Source of the DNA: Sipunculus nudus | Lineage: Eukaryota; Annelida; Sipuncula; Golfingiida; Sipunculidae | Reading direction: 5' to 3' | DNA: 64,000 nt | Assembly: GCA_026874595.1 (NCBI GenBank) | Contig: CM049313.1 | Coordinates: forward strand, 33,509,159-33,573,158 | Shown here: positions 27,601-33,051 of the stretch, piece after piece | Position numbering within the stretch: position 1 is the first letter of the stretch | Layout of the letters: each line of letters opens with the position of its first letter | The notes under the pieces: model-generated | Told to the model about the DNA's origin: nothing | Seen by the model: only the letters and a program-made list of their open reading frames with translations | The model's database searches: none | Program-made: the position numbers and the translations under genes

Positions 27601-30600
27601 CAAATCTGGTCACAAGATGGCGCCAGGTAAATCATAAATAGATTAGCCTTTCTTCAGTCAAGAATATCCTATTTGCAGATCATTTCTGGCACAGCTTTGT
27701 TGATATTGATAAAGTCTTTAAAGATAATATGTTTGCAGTTATCAGTGCAGCAAGTAAATATTCTTAATGGTAATATTTTAAACAGAACATGATACATCCA
27801 TGTGTCTAATATATAATAAAAAACCTTTTATTTTTATCAGTAAAGTTTAAATATTAATGAAGTGATAATGCAATATATATATATATATATAATATTAAAG
27901 GGTTTTATGTGATTAGTTATTCTGTCAGAGATTTTTCTCAGTTAAGCTGTCAGGTCAGTGCCCACACTACAGATACCTTGGCTTCAAACTGTAACAAGTT
28001 TTCCAATGTAGTTGCTATTGTTTACTTGAGTGTGAATCAGGTAAGAATTATAAATACCATTCCAGGAGAGGGTTACATTGACCAGCGTGATGCCGAGTGG
28101 ACCAAGGATGATAAACTGGTACCTGTTGATCTGAACAAGCTTGGTGCTAGGACTTTCGTTGTGTATAAGTTTGGTTGTTTTGTGACGGACCTGATCGCTG
28201 CCCACTGTCACCACCAGCCCATCACGCTGCTCTTAGCGGACAAGATCCCGCCAAATAAACATCTGTCCCACAATGCCTACAGGAACTCGTTCCATTATGA
28301 CGCCAACAACCGTATCTTGTACATGAGGGTAGCTCGTCTCGACTGTGTGGGAGAGTTTGTACTTGTGCTGGCACACACACTCGCCCACATCAAGGCTGGT
28401 AAGGGAAAAGTTCAATTGGGTTGTTTGTTTTTATAAAAAAAACTGCTCACCTTGCAGTTTTAGCAATAAATGTTTATTCGCATAACATAAATAATGCATT
28501 ACAAACAAAAAACTGAAAAAATGTAAACTTTGAGTTCTAAGAACAAGTCATGCATTTTCAGTAAATGGTCAGAAGTCATGAAATGTCAAAAAGTTTGTCC
28601 TGCAATGAAATTATTTCAATTTCTACATTTTATTCCAGAATAAGTGTATAAATATAAGTTTAACTTCTAAGTTGTAGTCCAAATTATAAGTCATCAGTTT
28701 TTAAAAGCATCCCTAGGAGCTATAAAGAAGTCATTAATTTATCAATTTAAATTGCATATAGTTTGATTAAATTTTGATCAATTTGATTTTAAATATTTAT
28801 TTTTTGTAATTAAATTTGTGATTAATTTCTAGGTGACCTTCGAGATGACACTAACCCTGAATTCGCCAAGAATTTCTACCAAGCACTGTACGCCGTCTGT
28901 GATGATCTCTTCTTTGCCCGCTACCGTCGCCAGTCATCAGCAGCTAAGACACTATCAGAATCCAGCAACGTGTCCCTCGACCAAGCTGCTGGATCACTGC
29001 TGCAGGCGATGTTCGGTGATGCACCGGATGAGGATAACAAAGCCAACATCGTGGACGACCTGGTTGATGTGAAAATGCTCCCGGCCACCAATGTGGAGGG
29101 AGTGTACTTCAACAAGGACAGGCTAGATGAAAGGTCAGGCTGCATCCTATTCTGTCTCCCTCTTCTTTAGTTTCATCTCTTATAAATACATTTGACAAAA
29201 GTGTGAATTTATCATTAGTCTTTTTAAAACTCTGCCAGTGATATTTGATCAAATATCATGTATTGCATGTCTATCGCTCTGCAAATTTTATGGTTTCTCC
29301 TTATAAAAACAAATATTCTTGTTAGATTTCAGTTGAATTTTAGGAGAGGTTTTTCTTGGTACAAAGGGGATAAATGATCAGTTTCTATGCTAATCTAAAT
29401 CTAGACTTATCTTCAGGATTTTTTCTGTATGTTTGCATATTTCTCCTAGCAATTTAGAAGAAAGTGCCACTGACAGCTAAATTTGTTTTATGTTGGTGGA
29501 GGTAGGTACTGTTAGAGTGCTCAGTAAATATAGGGTGCATTTTGAAGTAAGTTTATATGGAAAGTGTTAATATTAGCTTAGATAAATATGTAGAGAAAAG
29601 CTAGCTCACTGTAAAAATACAAAAAAGATTTGCTGTGTTGATATATATAAGACAGTCATGAAAATCCTTTGTTTTTCAGAATGGCCAAGTACAACAAATT
29701 CAGCACGAGTCACAAGCTGAGAAACCACCTCGGTGACATCGAGACAAAGATGGAGACAGCCAGGGCTGGTGGAACGGAGGACTCCGTGAACGCTCAGCTG
29801 AAAGAATCTCTGCCTCAGTCCTCAACGTCAGGTCAGTTCATCATCAGTTCATCATTATCTGGACGATTACTTAATATGCAATCAAGTTAGACTCTCCTTA
29901 TATCTGAAAAAGTTATCACTTTTCCAGAAGTTGCAGAGTCTCAAGAGGAAAAACAAAAGAATCAAAACTTCAAAAACTTATTCAATTAATACGGTTGTAG
30001 AAATGTATGACTTCCCACAAAAGACATGAATTAAATAAATAAGTAATAAATTCAAATACAAAATTAAAATACAATGTATAAAATACAATTGATGGTTTAG
30101 GCAGTTTTAATTATCATACAATTATGTTCAATTTTTAATGATGATAAGTAAATTATTTTTTCAGAATAAATTTTAAGATTTTACTTGCAACAGTTTGTTG
30201 CTTTTTAAAACCTGCATATCATGTATTAACAATGGAACTTTTTTTACACGGTAGGTAACACACTTCTGACAAGACAAGTGTCCCCCGCGGTGACGCTGAT
30301 GTCCAACATGACTGGTCACGCCCTCTGGCAGACATTTGTGAACCGAGCTGGAGACAAGGATGAGTTCTCTGCAGGACAGAAAACTCAGAAAGACCCCAGC
30401 TACAAACAGTGCCTGCAGGTAGGACAATCATGTTTAAAACAGGTCTGCAGGGATGGATATATTATTTCACAAACACTCATAAAATAGCATATATGTTCAT
30501 GTTTGTAAAGATCTAAGTTCCATTCAACCAGCAGGGTTCCTGCAAGCTTAAAATATCCTTTAACATCCATTGAAATTGGTCACAATTTTTCAATGCCTTG

Positions 30601-31416
30601 AAAGTACTTGAATCTAGCATATTTTGACAAAAAAAATTCTGGAAAAGATTATTAACAAGAAATATCATCTTGCCACAATGGAGCAAACAGAAGTATACAT
30701 TTTTTAACTTGGCTTAAATATCTTATTTTGAAATATATTGACCAACTCCTGCACCCTATGGTGCAATGAATTCTGGGTAATGATAAAGAAATTTTTCTTA
30801 CAACTAATGTTTAACTAAGATTGTATTTACTATTTGTATCAATTCTTGACAGAGCTGATGGTACTCCTCTCCATTTTTACCATAGTTACTTATAATCATT
30901 TTGAATCTTGTCAGTGCAATCGATAATCATACTTATTCTTGTCAGAGCTATGGATAATAGGAGTGGTCCTCTTGTGCTGACTGATACATCAGTATATGAT
31001 GCCAGCACTTATGTGTATATGTCATTATTGTTTTACAGGACCAGGTACAGGAACTAGAGGAGCGATTGGATGAACTGACAGCAGACTTCGCACAGCAGAG
31101 CAGTCGAGAAATGAAGCTTAAAGACACTGTCCAGACCCTTGAGGGAGAAATCAGCAACGAGACCAGCCTCGCGGAAAAGAGAAAGCCAGGACCACGGGAC
31201 CATGCAAAGTACACTGATCTCATGAAAGCTCTGAACCAACAGCTCTCAGCGACCCGCTCCGAGCTGACCAAGCTCCAGATGGAGAGGACATTGACGAAGG
31301 AAAACCTGGAAAAATGTCAGTCCAAACTTAAGGAAAGTAAGGATCGCCTCACCACGCAAAAGAAGGTCGACTTCACTGAGCCTCCAAAATCTAGCGGCAA
31401 GAAGTCTAAGAAATAA
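82..31416 (+). CDS. Giant transmembrane protein: cysteine-rich GCC2/GCC3 ectodomain plus long coiled-coil cytoplasmic tail (35 exons seen, 5' end missing)
   Basis: Thirty-five GT-AG exons join without a frame break into about 2,664 residues, entering in phase 1 at 82 and stopping with TAA at 31414-31416. Order of parts: cysteine-rich repeats of the CPxGxYC type (exons 1-8, about residues 1-770) with many N-x-S/T sequons; a juxtamembrane region (exons 9-11); one hydrophobic helix in exon 12 (about 982-1001) followed by basic WRPR, so type I topology; a charged coiled coil (exons 14-29, about 1065-2124); a linker (exon 30); a globular region (exons 31-32, about 2223-2434); and a final coiled coil with a KKSKK tail. 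The repeats match the GCC2/GCC3 ephrin-receptor-like family by cysteine spacing. I do not recognise the whole protein or its function; a cell-surface receptor or scaffold tied to the cytoskeleton is a guess. The signal peptide should lie upstream. Exon borders were placed by hand and a few could be off by alternative sites. Confidence 0.9.
690..854 (+). CDS. Exon 2: GCC2/GCC3 repeat
   Basis: A ttcttacag acceptor precedes 690 and a gtaagt donor follows 854; phase 1 to 1. It encodes AGQYCQGG, VGHYCVEGT and CPVGTLRS. Symmetric phase-1 exons such as this can be duplicated or skipped without changing frame. Confidence 0.88.
1208..1534 (+). CDS. Exon 3: several GCC2/GCC3 half-repeats
   Basis: The acceptor is ctaag at 1203-1207 and the donor is gtattc at 1535; phase 1 to 1. 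The open frame carries CTAGFYC, NKGYYCPG, CPPGHYCPTG, CPAGYYC and CPPYNYCPTG. A GT at 1316 is read through, because the downstream frame keeps the cysteine spacing. Confidence 0.87.
2052..2160 (+). CDS. Exon 4: GCC2/GCC3 repeat with a duplicated donor region
   Basis: The acceptor is tttacag ending at 2051 and the donor is gtatgt at 2161; phase 1 to 2. It encodes CPNGTHTDN and CLPCPPGSYC. A tandem copy of the exon tail and donor lies just downstream; use of the second donor after 2226 would add 22 codons in frame. Confidence 0.85.
2161..2278 (+). repeat. 66-bp tandem duplication covering the exon 4 donor
   Basis: Two units start at 2161 and 2227. The first ends with a copy of the exon 4 tail (ggctcctactgcag), so a gtatgt donor stands after both 2160 and 2226. 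The 66-bp unit has no stop in the exon frame. Confidence 0.85.
2963..3216 (+). CDS. Exon 5: GCC2/GCC3 repeats
   Basis: The acceptor is ctacag ending at 2962 and the donor is gtaaag at 3217; phase 2 to 1. An AGA codon is completed across the exon 4/5 junction. It encodes CAAGYYCRSG, CPAGYYCPEGT and CLPCPAGYHC. Confidence 0.88.
3544..4470. mobile_element. pogo/Tigger-like MITE (927 bp)
   Basis: The ends are perfect 19-bp inverted repeats, CAGTGAAACCTCGTTGTGT at 3544-3562 and its complement at 4452-4470. They are flanked by TA at 3542-3543 and 4471-4472, the target duplication expected for Tc1/mariner/pogo elements. Subterminal repeats of the gtgtcgaa type occur near both ends. No transposase frame is visible, so it is non-autonomous. 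It lies in intron 5. Confidence 0.9.
4700..4855 (+). CDS. Exon 6: GCC2/GCC3 repeat
   Basis: The acceptor is acttag ending at 4699 and the donor is gtaagg at 4856; phase 1 to 1. It encodes CPEGSYCPEG, an NLT sequon and CFPCEPGFWC. Confidence 0.88.
5599..6607 (+). CDS. Exon 7: large exon with about eight GCC2/GCC3 units
   Basis: The acceptor is gattacag ending at 5598 and the donor is gtaagg at 6608; phase 1 to 2. At 1,009 nt this is by far the longest exon. It encodes CPVGHYC, CRAGYYCPND, CRPGHYCPA, CPGGYYCPNAT, CPAGQYG, CPAGFYCPEGT and CPAGFYGNRT, then a shift to CDC and CRCLSGYTYY spacing that resembles an EGF-like ending. Several NxT sequons support extracellular exposure. Confidence 0.92.
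7364..7514 (+). CDS. Exon 8: end of cysteine-rich region
   Basis: The acceptor is tttag ending at 7363 and the donor is gtcagt at 7515; phase 2 to 0. It encodes CLCESYVDPETLC with DSVC and then a cysteine-free stretch rich in T, A and R, marking the exit from the cysteine-rich repeats. Confidence 0.83.
7556..7786 (+). mobile_element. tRNA-derived SINE
   Basis: A pol III B-box-like block, gacctgggttcaattcccgg, lies near 7605-7625, after a degenerate A-box region. A body with gtggttttctccaggttctc follows; this resembles the conserved central block of invertebrate SINE superfamilies (from memory, possibly the Meta type). The element runs into an AT tract. It sits in intron 8, in the same orientation as the gene. 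Confidence 0.65.
7787..7832. repeat. (AT)n microsatellite
   Basis: About 23 AT dinucleotides immediately follow the SINE, probably grown from its tail. Confidence 0.95.
8089..8227 (+). CDS. Exon 9: juxtamembrane ectodomain
   Basis: The acceptor is ttgcag ending at 8088 and the donor is gtaagt at 8228; phase 0 to 1. It encodes a segment starting TMSKTFGPTGEI with VQVANFWPDR. No known domain is recognised. Confidence 0.82.
8559..8757 (+). repeat. Minisatellite, about 52 bp x 4
   Basis: Units start at 8559, 8611, 8663 and 8714, each with catgtaaggctaaacatg, an xttggccagaaatca-like middle and a cagggg end. It lies in intron 9. Confidence 0.85.
9154..9493 (+). CDS. Exon 10: juxtamembrane beta-rich domain
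   Basis: The acceptor is gttacag ending at 9153 and the donor is gtatgt at 9494; phase 1 to 2. It encodes RRRLLQSTPVVSDG, then an alternating hydrophobic pattern ending FSESGTYVFADAQ. That ending is reminiscent of cupredoxin-like folds, but no copper ligands are evident, so the likeness is only a suggestion. Confidence 0.87.
9743..9926 (+). mobile_element. Possible solo LTR fragment
   Basis: The stretch starts tgtcagga and ends atgaca (TGTCA/TGACA ends). It holds a TATA-like tataaatagggg and an AATAAA about 80 bp later, the order expected in an LTR. No target-site duplication is visible, so the call is tentative. It lies in intron 10. Confidence 0.35.
10215..10363 (+). CDS. Exon 11: stalk before the membrane helix
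   Basis: The acceptor is ctgtag ending at 10214 and the donor is gtgagt at 10364; phase 2 to 1. The segment continues the beta pattern (RTVIVTVEP) and ends EAPDWGLII, directly before the membrane helix of exon 12. A Helitron (10419-11332) begins 55 bp inside the following intron. Confidence 0.87.
10419..11332 (+). mobile_element. Non-autonomous Helitron (914 bp)
   Basis: The element begins TCCGCCAAAAC after a host A and ends ATTCTAG before a host T, as Helitrons do. The 3' hairpin GTAGTCG-CTTGT-CGACTAC lies 7 bp before CTAG. The interior has units of about 150 bp with the palindrome GGTGGCGCCACC. It closely matches the element at 35087-36253. No Rep/helicase frame is present. It lies in intron 11. 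Confidence 0.85.
11938..12121 (+). CDS. Exon 12: transmembrane helix and inner juxtamembrane segment
   Basis: The acceptor is ttctcag ending at 11937 and the donor is gtgagt at 12122; phase 1 to 2. The exon opens with LLAFLGACVIMLVVAVIVW and continues RPRNAG, so the positive charges lie on the C-terminal (cytosolic) side. A proline- and tyrosine-containing stretch (GAPPPVPHYMEYDDD) follows, a possible SH3/WW or phosphotyrosine site. Confidence 0.9.
12816..12883 (+). CDS. Exon 13: short glycine-rich linker with tandem acceptor
   Basis: The acceptor tacagcag is a NAGNAG site, so the exon may start at 12816 or 12819 (H-S-D or H-D), and both keep the frame. The donor is gtgaga at 12884, phase 1. 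It encodes a G-, A- and D-rich linker. Confidence 0.75.
13079..13230 (+). mobile_element. Fragment of a pogo-like terminal region
   Basis: It starts with TA-CAGTGAAACCACTCC and continues with alternating gtccattacagg/tcttacagacacc motifs like subterminal repeats. No opposite end is visible. A related single end occurs at 58199-58370. Confidence 0.35.
13320..13481 (+). repeat. Minisatellite, about 56 bp x 3, ending at the exon 14 acceptor
   Basis: Each unit contains tttttcacatctttatgcac followed by gtttataacttt. The third unit ends ttgttttcag, the acceptor of exon 14. Confidence 0.8.
13482..13781 (+). CDS. Exon 14: start of cytoplasmic coiled coil
   Basis: The acceptor is ttttcag ending at 13481 and the donor is gtaggt at 13782; phase 1 to 1. 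It encodes a heptad-like stretch (LFDKLEDQNLHLASQLSRHQ) with DLRGFYDRIADQ. The acceptor lies in the last unit of an intronic minisatellite. Confidence 0.88.
14368..14534 (+). CDS. Exon 15: cytoplasmic linker
   Basis: The acceptor is ctgaag ending at 14367 and the donor is gtcagt at 14535; phase 1 to 0. It encodes REAELMQALGMLLNRLNAG and a serine/threonine-rich part. The acceptor has a weak pyrimidine tract, so this start is the less certain border. Confidence 0.78.
14660..15235 (+). repeat. Degenerate minisatellite, about 31 bp unit
   Basis: The motif aaacattcagggacaaaatg with ttgcaggacc recurs about fifteen times, clean between 14740 and 14910 and increasingly diverged to 15235. It lies in intron 15. 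Confidence 0.85.
15319..15490 (+). CDS. Exon 16: coiled coil, with its tail amplified in the next intron
   Basis: The acceptor is atcacag ending at 15318 and the donor is gtaaat at 15491; phase 0 to 1. It encodes LLRRQNAEKLQLERDL and MSDMSEKLQNKLS. The last part of the exon plus its donor is repeated about six more times downstream; readthrough into the repeat reaches a TAA in frame, so the first donor is the right one. Confidence 0.86.
15491..15881 (+). repeat. 62-bp tandem array made from exon 16 tail plus its donor
   Basis: The unit gtaaatacccagtcacagct, then atgtctgacatgtctgagaa and the rest of the exon 16 tail, repeats about six times with small deletions near 15609 and 15850. Most units carry a decoy gtaaat donor. 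Each unit holds a TAA in the exon frame, so this is intronic. Confidence 0.9.
16337..16512 (+). CDS. Exon 17: coiled-coil module A
   Basis: The acceptor is gtacag ending at 16336 and the donor is gtcagg at 16513; phase 1 to 0. It encodes the recurring module AAHQREMQAALGKLDEER with LRQRLAARRQQK, which returns in exons 24 and 29 and in part in exon 19. Confidence 0.88.
16953..17147 (+). CDS. Exon 18: coiled coil (65 codons, phase 0-0)
   Basis: The acceptor is tatacag ending at 16952 and the donor is gtaaga at 17148. It encodes an acidic start, EQFVLGGLMAEEAAG, then DMAKKRLRQMSDELQEQL. It is the first of nine consecutive exons with phase 0 at both ends. Confidence 0.88.
17319..18563 (+). mobile_element. 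Helitron-family related repeat
   Basis: The right two thirds share the units of the Helitrons at 10419 and 35087, including ggtggcgccacc at 17898 and 18047, the gggccaaaattttgcatgtg phrase and the cttcacccgtcccactctga end region. The canonical hairpin plus CTAG end is missing, so it is truncated or a different subfamily. The left third opens with tgtgagcttatgctatggtg and a cgtcgtcc stretch. It lies in intron 18. Confidence 0.6.
19009..19212 (+). CDS. Exon 19: coiled coil (68 codons, phase 0-0)
   Basis: The acceptor is cctcag ending at 19008 and the donor is gttgga at 19213. It encodes NREGVLTPEQLEAEV and then ALKSRLAQRRQKKMADLQEK, a copy of the RLxxRRxxK half of the exon-17 module. Confidence 0.87.
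19744..20033 (+). repeat. Minisatellite, 32 bp x about 9, ending at the exon 20 acceptor
   Basis: The unit is gatggtgctgtatatttaca plus taatatatgctt. The last unit reads tgtatgtttacacag, so it provides the acceptor of exon 20. Confidence 0.93.
20034..20240 (+). CDS. Exon 20: coiled coil (69 codons, phase 0-0)
   Basis: The acceptor is acacag ending at 20033 and the donor is gtaggt at 20241. It encodes LSTKLLQEGKHEDLERIM and EAEFEREEAEHIKKI. The acceptor is the modified last unit of a 32-bp minisatellite. Confidence 0.86.
20654..20779 (+). CDS. Exon 21: coiled coil (42 codons, phase 0-0)
   Basis: The acceptor is ttgtcag ending at 20653 and the donor is gtaaag at 20780. It encodes LPKRFDMDPVLQQKLLNQYR and a glutamine-rich helix. 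It is shorter than its neighbours. Confidence 0.84.
20957..21380 (-). mobile_element. 3' end of a non-LTR retrotransposon (LINE)
   Basis: The minus strand encodes the typical C-terminal tail of a LINE reverse transcriptase ORF (KVWNSLSITLRKS, then LVSFKTNLKTYLFHQAF and a stop at 21106). A 3' UTR follows, ending gcgctatataaatac and a (TTA)n tail at 20957-20980. It is 5'-truncated and lies in intron 21, antisense to the gene. Confidence 0.75.
21861..22061 (+). CDS. Exon 22: coiled coil (67 codons, phase 0-0)
   Basis: The acceptor is ttctag ending at 21860 and the donor is gtgatg at 22062. It encodes an R/E/A-rich helix (RRAQEAERRAEEAAAQRF) and a short break (FKAPQIQYGES) before the next helix. 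Confidence 0.87.
22112..22370 (+). repeat. Minisatellite, 36 bp x about 7
   Basis: The unit is aagaaaataaagaaatagtc plus caagaaagcccagcat. Because 36 is divisible by three, long repetitive minus-strand frames appear; they are not genes. It lies in intron 22. Confidence 0.95.
22816..23022 (+). CDS. Exon 23: coiled coil (69 codons, phase 0-0)
   Basis: The acceptor is tgacag ending at 22815 and the donor is gtgagt at 23023. It encodes KKRHRDERDNMTGKLDQEA with ILREKRNRQAAEIAARND. It ends LSQEELQA, echoing the LTPEQLEAE and LTPEEYQAR segments of exons 19 and 26. Confidence 0.87.
23448..23651 (+). CDS. Exon 24: coiled-coil module A copy (68 codons, phase 0-0)
   Basis: The acceptor is ctgtag ending at 23447 and the donor is gtattt at 23652. 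It encodes AAHEQELQDLAEKLDADR and LRDRLAEKRRRKLADLRRR, closely matching the modules in exons 17 and 29. Confidence 0.88.
24011..24256 (+). CDS. Exon 25: coiled coil (82 codons, phase 0-0)
   Basis: The acceptor is ctttcag ending at 24010 and the donor is gtcagt at 24257. It encodes VVRSVLAARHAQEMRDLDKQ and YDRQRDEMTKRHEKELADLQ. Confidence 0.88.
24721..24909 (+). CDS. Exon 26: coiled coil (63 codons, phase 0-0)
   Basis: The acceptor is ccttcag ending at 24720 and the donor is gtatag at 24910. It encodes REDLTPEEYQARRTELLNRQ with LGELDRRHAKDQEDIKQGAL. It is the last of the nine phase 0-0 exons. Confidence 0.87.
25306..25453 (+). CDS. Exon 27: coiled coil
   Basis: The acceptor is ctacag ending at 25305 and the donor is gtcagt at 25454; phase 0 to 1. 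It encodes ALREFDPQNASIQQAEAAAG and VKRKLEQQRKEHEDRLVKEK. Confidence 0.86.
25845..26008 (+). CDS. Exon 28: coiled coil
   Basis: The acceptor is tttctag ending at 25844 and the donor is gtcaga at 26009; phase 1 to 0. It encodes EEKNRLKSDIAAFEHSLEDE and NRNLEALNRRKEDLIREKKQ. Confidence 0.87.
26480..26749 (+). CDS. Exon 29: coiled-coil module A copy
   Basis: The acceptor is tttcacag ending at 26479 and the donor is gtacgt at 26750; phase 0 to 0, 90 codons. It encodes AAHQRDMQNLVNKIDADR and LEERLKKRRQDKLRQKEV, again the module of exons 17 and 24, and closes the long coiled coil. Confidence 0.88.
27329..27626 (+). CDS. Exon 30: proline/threonine-rich linker
   Basis: The acceptor is ttaccag ending at 27328 and the donor is gtaaat at 27627; phase 0 to 1. 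It encodes a flexible linker (SGTPRPGTTVPPVGATPRAV) and then a short helix (ENELTALLMASPLYQKLEQI). Confidence 0.87.
28066..28398 (+). CDS. Exon 31: globular domain with HTLAH motif
   Basis: The acceptor is attccag ending at 28065 and the donor is gtaagg at 28399; phase 1 to 1. It is not coiled coil. It encodes VPVDLNKLGARTFVVYKFG, HCHHQPITLLLADKIPPNK and VLAHTLAHIKAG. The HxxxH spacing resembles zinc-peptidase helices but lacks the catalytic glutamate of HExxH. I do not recognise the domain. Confidence 0.9.
28833..29133 (+). CDS. Exon 32: second part of the globular domain
   Basis: The acceptor is ttctag ending at 28832 and the donor is gtcagg at 29134; phase 1 to 2. It encodes a helical segment (NPEFAKNFYQALYAVCDDLF), an acidic stretch (FGDAPDEDNKANIVDDL) and VEGVYFNKDRLDER. 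Confidence 0.89.
29680..29831 (+). CDS. Exon 33: linker after the globular domain
   Basis: The acceptor is tttttcag ending at 29679 and the donor is gtcagt at 29832; phase 2 to 1. It encodes RMAKYNKFSTSHKLRNHLGD and a serine-rich end. Confidence 0.86.
30255..30418 (+). CDS. Exon 34: linker
   Basis: The acceptor is cggtag ending at 30254 and the donor is gtagga at 30419; phase 1 to 0. It encodes NTLLTRQVSPAVTLMSNMTG and ALWQTFVNRAGDKDEF. Confidence 0.84.
31039..31416 (+). CDS. Exon 35: terminal coiled coil and stop
   Basis: The acceptor is tttacag ending at 31038; phase 0. It encodes a clean heptad coiled coil (VQELEERLDELTADF, LKDTVQTLEGEI), a second helix, and a basic tail ending GKKSKK before TAA at 31414-31416. 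Confidence 0.92.
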   Translation, partial: DQVQELEERLDELTADFAQQSSREMKLKDTVQTLEGEISNETSLAEKRKPGPRDHAKYTDLMKALNQQLSATRSELTKLQMERTLTKENLEKCQSKLKESKDRLTTQKKVDFTEPPKSSGKKSKK

Positions 31417-32710
31417 AAAAATGTGGATATCATACTGAAACTGGACTTTGTGACAAGATAAGCTGTAGCAGCTCTTAATTGATAAATTTAGCTGTCATTC
31501 CCAATATTTAGGCTCATGTGTTGCTTGTATTAGCAGCCAGGGTTATTCACTACATGAGAATAGTCTAATAGAATATACAAATCTTTAGTAAAATATGGTT
31601 TCTATTTACAGTTCAACAACCATATCCTCCAGAGCTTTTGACCATTTACCTTTAAAATGGATGACAGTTTTGACAAAAAGAGTGAAGAAGCACATTTAGT
31701 GTAGATGAGTTCATTTATACATACCGGTAGTTCCATTAATTATATCATACATAGATAATTGAGCAGGGAGCAAATCAAATAAACTGCTAATTACAGTTGG
31801 GATAAATACTATCATAGTAAGTAAATTAGGACATAGTAAGATAAAATATTTTATACATATTTATACTGATGAAAAATTTTATAATTGTTGCGAAGCTGTG
31901 ATATTTTGAATTTTTTATCGGTGGGGACACTGCTGAATTGTACAGTTGAAGATGATGACCCAGTATTTTAATGAATGTGATAATTAAATACCCAGTTGTT
32001 TAATCAATAAGCTATGTTGTGTGAGTGCCATATTTGCATTGAATTACATCAAGTTGTTGTGGTAATCTGCAGTGTTTCTTTTATCTGTCTCTCAGGAATG
32101 TTATAATAAACCCCTTTATAGTTTTGATCATATGGTCCATATTCCGTCCATACACACCTAATTGATGCAATATATGAAGAAGAAAAAAATTATGACACAT
32201 CGTCATCAATCAACATGTAGTTCTTCCGTCCATTAAACTTGAAAAGCATCTTCATATTGAATTATATATAATATATACAGTATATTTGATAACTTATGAT
32301 ACATTTTGTGTTTTTGTTTACCGGACAGTGCATTTTTTGCATGTGTTGTTATGTAGATTTAGGATTGTGTGTTAGATTAATATTGTCCATATGGAGTGCA
32401 TTCGTTTTATGACATGTCATATATTTTTTTTGAAGATCTTCCATTCTGTATAACTTATATTTTGCTGCAGCCTATTTCTTATAAAAAATACGAAAAATTA
32501 CAACTTGTATATTCACCGGTGTATGTACATGTAGTAGTTTAGATGCAATAAATAATTAATATAATTTTGTGCTGATTTACTCATAATCGATCCATTTATG
32601 AATGTTTATTAAAGATCTGAGACCGTTTCTCATCATGAAGTTTGCTTGATAGTTCACCTGAAAAATTTTATTGGCTTTGTATTTTAATCCGACTCAGAAT
32701 AAAAGGTTAT
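31417..32710 (+). other. Probable 3' UTR with candidate polyadenylation signals
   Basis: This AT-rich noncoding stretch follows the stop codon. AATAAA occurs at 32105-32110, 32547-32552 and 32698-32703. Which one is used cannot be told from sequence. No other gene is seen up to 33051. Confidence 0.5.
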
Positions 32711-33051
32711 GAAGTGACTGGTCGGTGCAAGTGACCCTTGGGTCCTGATGCTCAGAGGGGAACAGCTAAAAGCTTATTAGTATAAATAATTAGTATAAAT
32801 AAAGACCATCAAACCCAAAAAAATCTCATATGAGTGCACATAAGATTTAAAATGCTGACCTAATCTCCTGTGTTCTGTAATAAGGTTGTAATATTATTAA
32901 CCTTTTATAGGTTAACAAAGGGTAGATTCCTTTATGCTAGCCATAGCTCCCGTGCTCTCTCCCTGCGCAACGCTGTGCGAGATCCTGGATACGTACGCCG
33001 CATAAATGCAGTTACATTTTTGCCAACTTAAACCTAATTAGCACCGGTTTT

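Noticed and set aside
27909-28065. Upstream extension of exon 31 with an internal gtaaga donor at 28041
   Set aside because: The stretch before 28066 reads like intron, and the phase-1 acceptor attccag at 28065 joins exon 30 exactly in frame.
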